A stretch of DNA of 64,000 nt from CAVVAL01 sp963742725 (GTDB lineage Bacteria; Actinomycetota; Actinomycetes; Mycobacteriales; Cryptosporangiaceae), in the NCBI GenBank assembly GCA_963742725.1, contig CAVUMX010000001.1:620001-684000 (forward strand), given 5' to 3'. Shown here in pieces: positions 1 to 7,754 of this stretch. Each line of letters starts with the position of its first letter. Positions within the stretch are counted from its first letter, which is position 1. The notes under the pieces were generated by a model. That model was not told the DNA's origin. It searched no databases and saw nothing but the letters and a program-made list of their open reading frames with translations. A program made the translations under genes and the position numbers.

Positions 1-214
1 CAAGGTCAGCAAGCTGGACGACGACACGACGCTGATGGTCGAGGGCTCGACCGGCGCCCGCGGCCTGCGCGGCATCGGCGAGACGGACCCGACGCCGCTC
101 CAGATGACGCTGCTCTACTTCACGCCGACCGGCGAACTCCAGGCGTACGACGAGATCACGGTGAGCGGCGCGGGGCAGTCCAAAGTGGAGCTGGAGCGCA
201 AGATCCTCCAATAG
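1..214 (+). CDS. C-terminal end of a metallophosphoesterase-family protein (partial)
   Basis: The reading frame is open from the window edge (first full codon at base 2) to TAG at 212-214 and gives about 70 residues. The peptide contains the stretches LMVEGSTGARGLRG and LQAYDEITV, followed by a short charged tail. I recognise this as the C-terminal part of actinobacterial metallophosphoesterases, where the EGSTG segment follows the last metal-binding His motif. All metal ligands lie upstream of the window, so the assignment rests on the tail alone. No gene starts for another 130 bases. The other possibility is an unrelated secreted protein with a similar beta-rich tail. Confidence 0.6.
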   Translation, partial: KVSKLDDDTTLMVEGSTGARGLRGIGETDPTPLQMTLLYFTPTGELQAYDEITVSGAGQSKVELERKILQ

Positions 215-343
215 GGGCGATTACACACCGGAGTGGCCCCACTACCCTCAGCCGTTCAGCCAGACTGCGGTGCAATCGGTAACGGGGCATTCACCGAGGG
301 CGATCTCGGGGGCAAGACATGCGTCCCCGCCCGAGAGGAAACC

Positions 344-1111
344 ATGAACCGCCACTTCGCGGCGCTCGTTGCAATACCGGTCCTGGCCCTCGGCACCACC
401 CTCGCACTCGCCTCCCCGGCGGCCGCCGCCCGCATTTCCTGCGACGACTTCGCCTATCAGGAAGACGCCCAGGCGTACTTCGACGCCCACCGAGGCACAG
501 CGGGCCACCTCGACCGCGACAAGGACGGCATCGCCTGCGAAGGCCGACCCCGCCGGCCGGACCGCGAGCCCGGCGGCGGCAACGAGCCCGGCGGTGGGAA
601 CCAGCCGGGCGAGCCGGCGAACCCGCCGTGCCCGAGCGCGAGCCCGTCCCCGACGCGCTCCCCGGTGTTCCCGTCGCCGTCCGCATCGCCGACGCCGACG
701 CCGTCGGAGTCGCCTTCGCCTGAGGAGTCCGAGTCGACGCCGGACGACCCGCCGTCTGAGCCGTCCGGTGAGAAGACGAAGCGGCCCAAGCCGAAGCCGG
801 CGCCGGTCGTGCCGCAGATCGAGGTCAGCCCGACGGAGCCAGCGCCGCCGATCGAGGAGCCTGTCGTCACCGAGAGCCCGACCGACGCCATCGCCCCCGG
901 TGGCGGCGGCGCCGCGCCCGATGCCGCGCCGGGTGGCGGCGGGTTCGCGCCGTGCCCGCCGGCCCCGGGCGGCGGTTCCGCGTCGGACGGCGACCTGCCC
1001 GTCACCGGTGCGAGCCTCGGTACGGGCATCGCGGCCGGTCTGATGCTCCTGCTCACCGGCGGCGCCGCGGTGCTGCTCGCCCGGCGGCGGAAGTTCCCGG
1101 CTACCCGCTGA
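344..1111 (+). CDS. Excalibur-domain surface protein with LPVTG sorting signal
   Basis: This is a 255-residue secreted protein. The ATG at 344 follows GAGAGGAAACC and directly begins a Sec signal peptide (MNRHFAALV...ASPAAAA); an in-frame start 111 bases upstream would bury that signal. The mature N-terminus carries an Excalibur calcium-binding domain with the loop DRDKDGIACE. A roughly 130-residue linker rich in Pro, Ser, Thr and Glu follows. The C-terminus has LPVTG, a hydrophobic helix and a RRRK tail, which is the layout of a sortase substrate. Expected location is covalently on the cell wall, with the Excalibur domain held outwards. Its ligand is unknown. The 3' end overlaps the convergent aminotransferase gene by 11 bases. 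Confidence 0.85.
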   Translation: MNRHFAALVAIPVLALGTTLALASPAAAARISCDDFAYQEDAQAYFDAHRGTAGHLDRDKDGIACEGRPRRPDREPGGGNEPGGGNQPGEPANPPCPSASPSPTRSPVFPSPSASPTPTPSESPSPEESESTPDDPPSEPSGEKTKRPKPKPAPVVPQIEVSPTEPAPPIEEPVVTESPTDAIAPGGGGAAPDAAPGGGGFAPCPPAPGGGSASDGDLPVTGASLGTGIAAGLMLLLTGGAAVLLARRRKFPATR

Positions 1112-2132
1112 TCGCGTCGAGCGCGCGGTCGACGTCCGCGTCGGTGGTGTAGAGGTGGCAGGCGAAACGGACCTGACCTGCCCGAACCGCCGTCCGGACG
1201 TCGGCCGCGGCGAGCCGTCGCTGGGCCGCCTCATCCAGCGGCGCCGAGAGGATCGCGCTGTCCGAGGCCGGGAGTCCGAGGCCGGCGCGGAGCCGGTTGG
1301 TGAGCGCCACGTCGTGGGCGTTGATCGCCTTGACGCCGACCTCTTCGATGAACTCCAGCGCCGGCGCCGTGCCCGCCCAGGCCAGCACCACCGGCGCGGC
1401 GTCGAGCCTGCGCGTACCGGCCGCGAGCCGCATCGGCAGGCCGTAGATCGTCTCGCCCCAGACGTCCTCACCGGCGTACCAGCCGGCGGCGTTCGGCGTG
1501 AGGTCGGCGAGCCGGTCCGGGTGGACCGCCAGCAGCGCGGCGCCGCGCGGGCCGAGCAGCCACTTGTACGTCGCCGCGACGAAGTAGTCGACGTCGGCGG
1601 CGTCCACCGGCAGCCAACCGCACGCCTGCGTACCGTCGACGAGGGTCTGCGCGCCGTGCGCCCGCGCCGTCCGGGTCAGCTCGCCGAGGTCCAGCACCGT
1701 GCCGTCCGCGGACTGGACGAGGCTGACGGCGACCAACGTCGTCCGGTCGGTGATCGCGCCGGTCAACTCGGCGAGCGGCACCGACCGGACCGTCACCCCG
1801 CGGGCCTCCTGCGCGGCGAACGGGAACAGGACGGACGAGAAGTCGCCGTCCGCGACCAGGATCTCGGAGCCGGCGGGCACGGCGGTGGCCACGAGGCTCA
1901 CCACGCTCGACACGGTGGCGCCGATGGCGATCCGCTCCTGCTCCACCCCGATCAGCCGGGAGAACGCCGCGCGGGAGCGGTCCACCGCATCGTCGTAGGC
2001 GGCGAGCGACGCACGGCCGCGCTGCCAGAGATCCACCGCCTCGCGGACGGCGTCCAGGACGGGGCGCGGCGGCACCCCCATGCTGGCGGTGTTGAAGTAC
2101 CCCGGCTCCACATCGAACGCGTCAGTCCCCAT
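1101..2132 (-). CDS. PLP-dependent class V aminotransferase
   Basis: The 343-residue protein has the fold-type I layout of class V aminotransferases (kynureninase, isopenicillin-N epimerase and cysteine desulfurase relatives). The PLP aspartate lies in VDGTQ (about residue 166) and the Schiff-base lysine in ATYKWLLGP (about residue 190). The N-terminus YFNTASMG resembles the isopenicillin-N-epimerase-like group. I chose ATG 2132 rather than the in-frame ATG at 2150 because a TAGGGT box ends 7 nt before it, which predicts a leaderless mRNA. The substrate cannot be read from sequence. It is transcribed alone, downstream of gatB and separated from it by a hairpin repeat. Confidence 0.85.
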   Translation of the reverse strand: MGTDAFDVEPGYFNTASMGVPPRPVLDAVREAVDLWQRGRASLAAYDDAVDRSRAAFSRLIGVEQERIAIGATVSSVVSLVATAVPAGSEILVADGDFSSVLFPFAAQEARGVTVRSVPLAELTGAITDRTTLVAVSLVQSADGTVLDLGELTRTARAHGAQTLVDGTQACGWLPVDAADVDYFVAATYKWLLGPRGAALLAVHPDRLADLTPNAAGWYAGEDVWGETIYGLPMRLAAGTRRLDAAPVVLAWAGTAPALEFIEEVGVKAINAHDVALTNRLRAGLGLPASDSAILSAPLDEAAQRRLAAADVRTAVRAGQVRFACHLYTTDADVDRALDAISG

Positions 2133-2139
2133 GCCAACC

Positions 2140-2145
2140 ACCCTA
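2140..2145 (-). promoter_or_regulatory. -10 box (TAGGGT) of leaderless aminotransferase promoter
   Basis: On the minus strand TAGGGT is followed by 7 nt and then the ATG at 2132. In actinobacteria a TANNNT box at this distance places the transcription start at the start codon. No Shine-Dalgarno sequence is present. I see no clear -35. Confidence 0.5.
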
Positions 2146-2168
2146 GACACGCCGCCAACCCGCCGACC

Positions 2169-2217
2169 TTCGGATTTTTGAGGGTCGGCGGACGCCGGGA
2201 ACCCTCAAAAGTCCGAA
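2169..2217. repeat. Hairpin repeat, copy 1 of 3
   Basis: Two 17-base arms (2169-2185 and 2201-2217) are inverted repeats with one T/C difference, which is a G-U pair in RNA. The loop is 15 nt and GC-rich. The arm consensus is TTCGGACTTTTGAGGGT. Copies with the same arms and the same loop length are at 20454-20506 and 54501-54549. This copy lies 64 bases after the gatB stop codon and upstream of the aminotransferase promoter, so it could terminate the gatCAB transcript. The conserved arm sequence is more than a generic terminator would need. Confidence 0.85.
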
Positions 2218-2220
2218 ACT

Positions 2221-2275
2221 CGCGGCGGGCGCGGCCCAGGCGGCGGAGCGCGGCGGGCGCGGCCCAGGCGGCGGG
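2221..2275. repeat. GC-rich direct repeat, about 2 x 28 bp
   Basis: A 28-base unit (2221-2248, starting CGCGGCGGGCGCGGCCC) is repeated at 2249-2275 with 27 identical bases. It fills the gap between the hairpin repeat and the gatB stop codon. It looks like a slippage-generated duplication. No function is evident. Confidence 0.8.
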
Positions 2276-2280
2276 CGGCG

Positions 2281-3774
2281 TCAGCTCAGGCGGGACAGGA
2301 TCAGGTCGCGGACGGTCTGGGCGTCGGCCTGGCCCTTGGTCGCCTTCATCACAGCGCCGACCAGGGCGCCCGCGGCGGCGACCTTGCCGTCCCGGATCTT
2401 CTGGGCGACGTCCGGGTTCGCGGCGATGGCCTCGTCGACGGCGGCGCCGAGGGCACCGGTGTCGCTGACGACCTCCAGTCCGCGCGCGACGACGACGGTC
2501 TCGGGGTCGCCTTCGCCTGCCAGCACGCCTTCGAGGACCTGGCGCGCCAGCTTGTCGTTGATCCGTCCGGAGTCGACAAGGCCCTGCAACGCGGCCACCT
2601 GCGCGGGCGTCACGGGCAGCGCGTCGAGCTCGGTGCCGGACTCGTTGGCGCGCCGGGCCAGCTCACCGAGCCACCACTTGCGAGCCGCTTCGCTGGTGGT
2701 GCCGGCGGCGATGGTGGCCTCGATCAGCTCCACCGCACCGGCGTTGGCGATCGAGTCCATGTCGTGGTCGGTGAGGCCCCACGCCTCCTGGAGCCGGCGG
2801 CGGCGCACGGACGGCGCCTCGGGCAGGCCGGCGCGCAGCTCTTCGACCCAGGCCGGGTCCGGGGCGATCGGCGCCAGGTCGGGCTCGGGGAAGTACCGGT
2901 AGTCGGTGGCCTCCTCCTTGCTCCGGCCGGACGTGGAGACGCCGGTGTCCTCGTGGAAGTGCCGGGTCTCCTGGATGATGCGGCCGCCGTCGTCCAGGAC
3001 GGACGCCTGGCGGATCATCTCCGACCGGACCGCCCGCTCGACCGACCGCAGCGAGTTGACGTTCTTGGTCTCGGTGCGGGTGCCCCATTCGGCGCCGGGC
3101 AGCGAGATCGACGTGTTGACGTCGCAGCGCATCGAGCCCTGCTCCATCCGCACGTCGGAGACGCCCAGCGTGCGGATCACGTTCCGCAGCTCGGTGACGT
3201 ACGCCTTCGCGACCTCGGGCGCCCGCGCACCCAGCCCCGGGACCGGCTTCGTCACGATCTCGACCAGCGGGATGCCGGCGCGGTTGAAGTCGACGAGCGA
3301 GTGCGTGGCGCCGTGGATGCGGCCGGTGGCGCCGCCGACGTGCAGCGACTTGCCGGTGTCCTCCTCCAGGTGCACGCGCTCGATCCCGATGCGGTACTCC
3401 CGCCCGTCGACGACCACGTCGAGGTAGCCGTCGATGCACAGCGGCTCGTCGTACTGGCTGATCTGGTAGTTCTTCGGCATGTCCGGGTAGAAGTAGTTCT
3501 TCCGGGCGAACCGGCACCACTCGGCGATCGAGCAGTTCAGCGCGAGACCGATGCGGATCGTCGCCTCGATCGCGGCCTTGTTGGCCACCGGCAGCGAGCC
3601 GGGAAGGCCCAGGCAGACCGGGCAGACCTGCGTGTTCGGCTCGGCGCCGAACCCGGTGCGGCACCCGCAGAACATCTTCGTGCGGGTGCCCAGCTCGACG
3701 TGCGTCTCCAGGCCGATGACCGGCTCGTACCGGGCGACCACGTCGTCGTACATGGGCAGCGTCGACACAGACAT
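2281..3774 (-). CDS. gatB: Asp-tRNA(Asn)/Glu-tRNA(Gln) amidotransferase subunit B
   Basis: GatB (497 residues) binds misacylated Glu-tRNA(Gln) or Asp-tRNA(Asn) and phosphorylates the acyl group so that ammonia from GatA can convert it to the amide. The N-terminal half shows YEPVIGLETHVEL and the zinc cysteines C36, C38, C51 and C54 (FCGC ... CPVC). The YqeY-like helical tail that contacts the tRNA elbow occupies about the last 150 residues. The open frame extends 93 codons upstream, but the true start is ATG 3774. That ATG shares one base with the gatA stop (TGATG), so translation is probably coupled. Length is normal. Unlike in mycobacteria, no pfkA lies between gatA and gatB. Confidence 0.97.
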   Translation of the reverse strand: MSVSTLPMYDDVVARYEPVIGLETHVELGTRTKMFCGCRTGFGAEPNTQVCPVCLGLPGSLPVANKAAIEATIRIGLALNCSIAEWCRFARKNYFYPDMPKNYQISQYDEPLCIDGYLDVVVDGREYRIGIERVHLEEDTGKSLHVGGATGRIHGATHSLVDFNRAGIPLVEIVTKPVPGLGARAPEVAKAYVTELRNVIRTLGVSDVRMEQGSMRCDVNTSISLPGAEWGTRTETKNVNSLRSVERAVRSEMIRQASVLDDGGRIIQETRHFHEDTGVSTSGRSKEEATDYRYFPEPDLAPIAPDPAWVEELRAGLPEAPSVRRRRLQEAWGLTDHDMDSIANAGAVELIEATIAAGTTSEAARKWWLGELARRANESGTELDALPVTPAQVAALQGLVDSGRINDKLARQVLEGVLAGEGDPETVVVARGLEVVSDTGALGAAVDEAIAANPDVAQKIRDGKVAAAGALVGAVMKATKGQADAQTVRDLILSRLS

Positions 3775-5261
3775 CAGAACTCCGGGGCGTCGTCGATGAG
3801 CGGGTGGCCGAAGTTCGCCTCGACGGCGGCGGCGACCCGGTAGCAGCGGTCGTCGGCGAGCGCCGGTGCCATGATCTGGAGCCCGACCGGAAGGCCCTCC
3901 GACAGTCCACACGGGACGGAGATCGCGGGCAGGCCGGCGAGGGAGGCCGGCAGCGTGCACAGGTCGGCGGCGTACATCGCCATCGGGTCGTCGACCCGCT
4001 CGCCGAGGCGGAACGCGACGGTCGGCGTGGCCGGGGAGACCAGCACGTCGCACGTCTCGAAGGCAGCGGCGAAGTCGCGGCTGATCAGCGTCCGGACCTT
4101 CTGCGCCTGGCCGTAGTAGGCGTCGTAGTAGCCGGACGACAGCGCGTACGTGCCGATCATGATCCGCCGCTTCACCTCAGCGCCGAAACCGGCCTCACGG
4201 GTGAGCGACATGACGTCTTCGAGGCTGTTCACGCCGTCGTCGCCGACCCGCAGCCCGTACCGGACCGAGTCGAACCGGGCGAGGTTGGACGAGCATTCGC
4301 TCGGCGCGATCAGGTAGTACGCGGCCAGCGCGTACGTGAAGTTCGGGCAGGACACCTCGACCAGCTTGGCGCCCATCTGCTCCAGCCGCGCGTACGTGTC
4401 ACGCGCCGCCGCCTCGACGCCGGGCTCGTAGCCCTCGCCGCCCAGCTCCCGGACGATGCCGACGGTCAGCCCGGCGAGGTCGCCCGCCGCGCCTTCCCGC
4501 GCCGCGTTGACCACCGGGGACACGGGCGCGTCCAGGCTGGTCGAGTCGTACGGGTCGTGGCCGGCGATGACCTCGTGCAGCAGCGCGGCGTCGAGCACCG
4601 TGCGCCCGAACGGACCCGCCTGGTCCAGCGAGGACGAGAACGCGATCAGCCCGCGCCGGCTCACCGCGCCGTACGTGGGCTTGTGGCCGACGATGCCGGT
4701 GACGGCGGCCGGCTGGCGGATCGAACCGCCCGTGTCGGTGCCGATGGACAGCGGCGCCTCGTACGCGGCCACGGCGGCCGACGAGCCACCGGACGAGCCG
4801 CCCGGCGTGCGGTCCAGGTCCCACGGGTTGTGCGTGGCCCCGTAGGCGGAGTTCTCGGTGGACGAGCCCATGGCGAACTCGTCCATGTTCGTCTTGCCGA
4901 GGATCACGATGCCGGCGTCGCGCATCCGGGTCGTGATCTCCGCGTCGTACGGCGGGATCCAGCCCTTCAGGATCTTCGAGCCGGACGTCGTCTCCAGGCC
5001 CCTGGTGACGACCACGTCCTTGAGCGCCAGCGGCACGCCGGCCAGGGGCTTCAGGGCCTCGCCCGACGCGCGGGCCGTGTCGACGGCCTCGGCGGCGGCC
5101 AGCGCGCCCTCGGCGTCGACCTTCAGGAACGCGTGGACGCGCTCGTCGACGGCACCGATCCGGTCGAGGTGCGCGTGCGCCACCTCGACGGCGGTGACCT
5201 CGCCGGACGCGATCTTGGCTGCGGTGTCGGCGGCGGTGAGCCGGGTCAGGTCGGCGCTCAT
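3774..5261 (-). CDS. gatA: Asp-tRNA(Asn)/Glu-tRNA(Gln) amidotransferase subunit A
   Basis: GatA (495 residues) is the glutaminase/amidase subunit that supplies ammonia to GatB. The amidase-signature catalytic triad is visible as K81 (LALKD), S156 in GGSSGGSSA, and S180 in GTDTGGSIRQPA. Length is typical for the family. The ATG overlaps the gatC stop by 4 bases (ATGA), and the gene runs by a one-base overlap into gatB. The three genes therefore form one tightly coupled operon, transcribed leftwards. Confidence 0.97.
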   Translation of the reverse strand: MSADLTRLTAADTAAKIASGEVTAVEVAHAHLDRIGAVDERVHAFLKVDAEGALAAAEAVDTARASGEALKPLAGVPLALKDVVVTRGLETTSGSKILKGWIPPYDAEITTRMRDAGIVILGKTNMDEFAMGSSTENSAYGATHNPWDLDRTPGGSSGGSSAAVAAYEAPLSIGTDTGGSIRQPAAVTGIVGHKPTYGAVSRRGLIAFSSSLDQAGPFGRTVLDAALLHEVIAGHDPYDSTSLDAPVSPVVNAAREGAAGDLAGLTVGIVRELGGEGYEPGVEAAARDTYARLEQMGAKLVEVSCPNFTYALAAYYLIAPSECSSNLARFDSVRYGLRVGDDGVNSLEDVMSLTREAGFGAEVKRRIMIGTYALSSGYYDAYYGQAQKVRTLISRDFAAAFETCDVLVSPATPTVAFRLGERVDDPMAMYAADLCTLPASLAGLPAISVPCGLSEGLPVGLQIMAPALADDRCYRVAAAVEANFGHPLIDDAPEF

Positions 5262-5557
5262 GCTTCCTCGTCCAGGATCCGCGGCACCCGGAAACGTCCG
5301 TCCTGGGCGGACGGCGCTACCGCCAGCACCGCCTCGCGGTCGATCGACGGCCGCGGCTCGTCTTCACGGAGCACGTTCGTCAGCGGGACGACGTGGCTGG
5401 TCGGCGGGATGTCGTCCGCGGCGACCTCACCGACGCGGGCGACCGCGCCGAGGATGACGTCGAGCTGGCCGGCGAACACGTCCAACTCATCGTCGGTCAC
5501 CGCCAGGCGAGCGAGGCGCGCCAGGTGGGCGACCTCCTCGCGGGAGATGGCGGGCAT
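5258..5557 (-). CDS. gatC: Asp-tRNA(Asn)/Glu-tRNA(Gln) amidotransferase subunit C
   Basis: GatC (99 residues) is the small belt subunit that wraps around GatA and stabilises the GatCAB complex. The sequence shows the typical opening ISREEVAHLARLARLAV and the central segment PTSHVVPLTNVLREDEP. AGGAG lies 7 bases before the ATG. It is the first gene of gatCAB. A TAGGAT box about 40 bases upstream is the likely -10 element, facing the divergent regulator gene at 5665. Confidence 0.96.
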   Translation of the reverse strand: MPAISREEVAHLARLARLAVTDDELDVFAGQLDVILGAVARVGEVAADDIPPTSHVVPLTNVLREDEPRPSIDREAVLAVAPSAQDGRFRVPRILDEEA

Positions 5558-5593
5558 GCGGGGGCTCCTGAATCGAGTCGAGTCTTTCCGCGA

Positions 5594-5644
5594 ATCCTAG
5601 TGCGGCCGCGACAGCACATTTGCCCCCGCCCGCTGGGGTAGTTT
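5594..5644. promoter_or_regulatory. Divergent promoter region between gatC and the LuxR-type regulator
   Basis: On the minus strand, TAGGAT (5599-5594) fits a -10 box for gatCAB. On the plus strand, TAGTTT (5639-5644) fits a -10 box 20 bases before the regulator ATG, with GGAGGGGGAGG as ribosome-binding site between them. No convincing -35 is visible for either. Confidence 0.4.
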
Positions 5645-5664
5645 CCTGAGGAGGGGGAGGACAG

Positions 5665-7275
5665 ATGACCAGTGCCGAAGCACTCGACCTGGGCCGCGAA
5701 CATTTCCGGCGCCAGGAGTGGTCGGACGCCTTCTCCCAGCTCGAAACCGCGGACGCGGAATCGCCGCTGGAGCCCGAGGATCTGGAGCGCATCGCACTGT
5801 GCGCGCAGCTCACCGGCCGTGACGAGGCCATCGGCACGTACCGCGAGCGCGCACACCGTGAGCTGGTACGCCGGGGCGAGATCGAGGCGGCGGCCCGCTG
5901 CGCGTTCTGGCTGGGTCTGGCGCTCATGCACCGGGGGGACGTCGCGCAGGCCGGCGGCTGGCTGGGCCGGGCGCGCCGGCTGGTGGACGAAGCCGGTCTG
6001 GACTGCGCGGTCCAGGGCTACCTCCTGGTGCCGAGCGCGCTCCAGGCTCTCTATTCGGGCGACTACGCCGCTGCGGACGCCGCGTTCGTGCAGGCCGGGA
6101 AGGCCGGCGACCGGTTCGGCGAGCGGGATCTGGTCACGATCGGCCAGCTCGGTCACGGTCAGTCGCTGATCGCGCTGGGTGAGCTACGCGAGGGCGTCGC
6201 GCTGTTCGACGAGGTGATGCTCGCGGTGACGGCGGGCGATGTCTCGCCGATCATCTCCGGGATCGTGTACTGCACCGTCATCGCTGAGTGCCACGGGATC
6301 TTCGACGTGCGGCGGGCGCAGGAGTGGACCACCGCGCTGACCGGCTGGTGCGACGCGCAGCAGGGCCTCGCGCAGTTCCGTGGCCAGTGCCTCGTGCACC
6401 GGGCCCAACTGCTGCAACTCCACGGTGCCTGGCCGGACGCACTGGACGAAGCACGGCAGGCGTGCGACCGGATCCGGCCACACCACGCCAAGGGAGATGC
6501 GTTCTACCAGGTGGGAGAGGTACACCGGCTTCGCGGCGAGGTCCAGAAGGCCGAAGCGGCGTACCGCGAGGCCAGCGGATGGGGCCGCGAGCCGCAGCCG
6601 GGACTGGCACTGCTCAGGCTGGCGCAGGGACAGGTCCAGGCGGCCGACGCCGCGATCCGCCGGGTGCTGGACGAGACCCAGGAGCGCGGGCTCCGGGTCA
6701 GGATCCTCGCCGCGTACGTCGAGATCGCGCTCGCCGCCGGCGACGTGCCCGCTGCCCGGGCCGCCGCGGACGAACTGTCTGCCGCGACCGGCGCATTCGA
6801 CGCGCCGCTGCTCCGTGCGACGGCGGCGCACGCCACGGGCGCGGTGCTCCTCGCCGAGGGCTCGCCCAAAGAGGCACTCGCCGCGCTCCGCCCCGCGCTG
6901 TCGGCCTGGCGCGAGCTGGACGCCCCGTACCAGGCCGCCCGTGCGCGGGTGCTGATCGGGCACGCCTGCCGCACGCTCGGTGACGAGGACGCGGCACGGA
7001 TGGAGTTCGACGCTGCCTGCCACGTGTTCCGGCAGCTCGGCGCCGCACCGGACCTGGCCAGGCTGACCCCGGCGCGCGCGGAGAGCGGCCTCACGCCTCG
7101 CGAGGTCGAGGTGCTGCGGCTGGTCGCGGCCGGCAAGACCAATCGGGCGATCGCCACGGACCTGGTGTTGAGCGAGAAGACCGTAGCCCGGCACGTCGCC
7201 AACATCTTCACGAAGCTGGGCCTGTCCACCCGTTCGGCCGCCACGGCCTACGCCTACGAGCACGACCTCGTCTGA
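5665..7275 (+). CDS. TPR-like regulator with C-terminal LuxR helix-turn-helix
   Basis: The 536-residue protein has about 470 residues of Ala/Leu-rich helical hairpins resembling TPR repeats, for example around WSDAFSQLETADAESPLEPEDLERIA (in two parts: WSDAFSQLE and EPEDLERIA). A C-terminal LuxR/GerE DNA-binding domain follows (about residues 474-536: LTPREVEVLRLV ... SEKTVARHVANIFTKLGL). There is no Walker A motif, so it is not a full LAL/MalT-type ATPase; it resembles the C-terminal half of one. The start is fixed by GGAGG 5 bases before ATG. Next on the same strand lie a small membrane protein and a flavin monooxygenase, which are plausible targets. The signal it senses is unknown. Confidence 0.85.
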   Translation: MTSAEALDLGREHFRRQEWSDAFSQLETADAESPLEPEDLERIALCAQLTGRDEAIGTYRERAHRELVRRGEIEAAARCAFWLGLALMHRGDVAQAGGWLGRARRLVDEAGLDCAVQGYLLVPSALQALYSGDYAAADAAFVQAGKAGDRFGERDLVTIGQLGHGQSLIALGELREGVALFDEVMLAVTAGDVSPIISGIVYCTVIAECHGIFDVRRAQEWTTALTGWCDAQQGLAQFRGQCLVHRAQLLQLHGAWPDALDEARQACDRIRPHHAKGDAFYQVGEVHRLRGEVQKAEAAYREASGWGREPQPGLALLRLAQGQVQAADAAIRRVLDETQERGLRVRILAAYVEIALAAGDVPAARAAADELSAATGAFDAPLLRATAAHATGAVLLAEGSPKEALAALRPALSAWRELDAPYQAARARVLIGHACRTLGDEDAARMEFDAACHVFRQLGAAPDLARLTPARAESGLTPREVEVLRLVAAGKTNRAIATDLVLSEKTVARHVANIFTKLGLSTRSAATAYAYEHDLV

Positions 7276-7293
7276 CTACACAGTTCTCTGTAG
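7276..7293. promoter_or_regulatory. Imperfect inverted repeat, possible operator
   Basis: CTACACAG and CTCTGTAG face each other directly after the regulator stop codon, about 90 bases before the SemiSWEET-like gene. The position suits a regulator-binding site or a weak terminator. The sequence cannot separate these two options. Confidence 0.3.
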
Positions 7294-7381
7294 ACAGCCA
7301 CCCACCCACGAGTTACACGGTCCGCCCGACGCGGCACGCGCCCTTCTCTTCGTAGCTTCACGACGAAAGGGGGTGGCAGCC

Positions 7382-7729
7382 ATGAGCCTTCCCGTCGTCG
7401 CCGGATCGATCTCCACCGTCATCTTCGCGCTCAGCATGCTGCCGATGCTCCTGAAGGCCGCGCGGTCGAAGGATCTCGCGTCCTACAGCCCGGGCAACAT
7501 CATGCTGAGCAACGTCGGGAACGTCATCTACTCGGTCTACGTCTTCGACCTGCCCGCCGGCCCGGTCTGGGCACTGCACTCGTTCTACGTGGTGTCCACC
7601 GGCCTGATGCTCGTCTGGTACGTGCGGTACGTGCTGCTGCCGCGCTACACAGAATTACCCACCCGGGACCGGACCTCCAAGTTGCGTGAATCTGCCGACG
7701 CGGTGACACCGGCCGACTCCCTAGCGTGA
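7382..7729 (+). CDS. Small three-helix membrane protein, PQ-loop/SemiSWEET-like
   Basis: This 115-residue protein has three hydrophobic segments (about 5-25, 37-57 and 64-86). The first two are separated by the basic loop KAARSKDLASYSP, the pattern of half-transporters of the SemiSWEET/PQ-loop group. The usual PQ is LP here (MLPMLLK), so sugar transport is an inference. ATG 7382 was chosen because AAAGGGGG lies 8 bases upstream; GTG at 7373 is an alternative. A roughly 30-residue polar C-terminal tail is extra for the family. Codon 92 is TTA, very rare in this DNA. The flavin monooxygenase gene begins 25 bases downstream and is probably cotranscribed. Confidence 0.6.
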   Translation: MSLPVVAGSISTVIFALSMLPMLLKAARSKDLASYSPGNIMLSNVGNVIYSVYVFDLPAGPVWALHSFYVVSTGLMLVWYVRYVLLPRYTELPTRDRTSKLRESADAVTPADSLA

Positions 7730-7754
7730 CCACCACACGATTCGGGAGGTTGCC

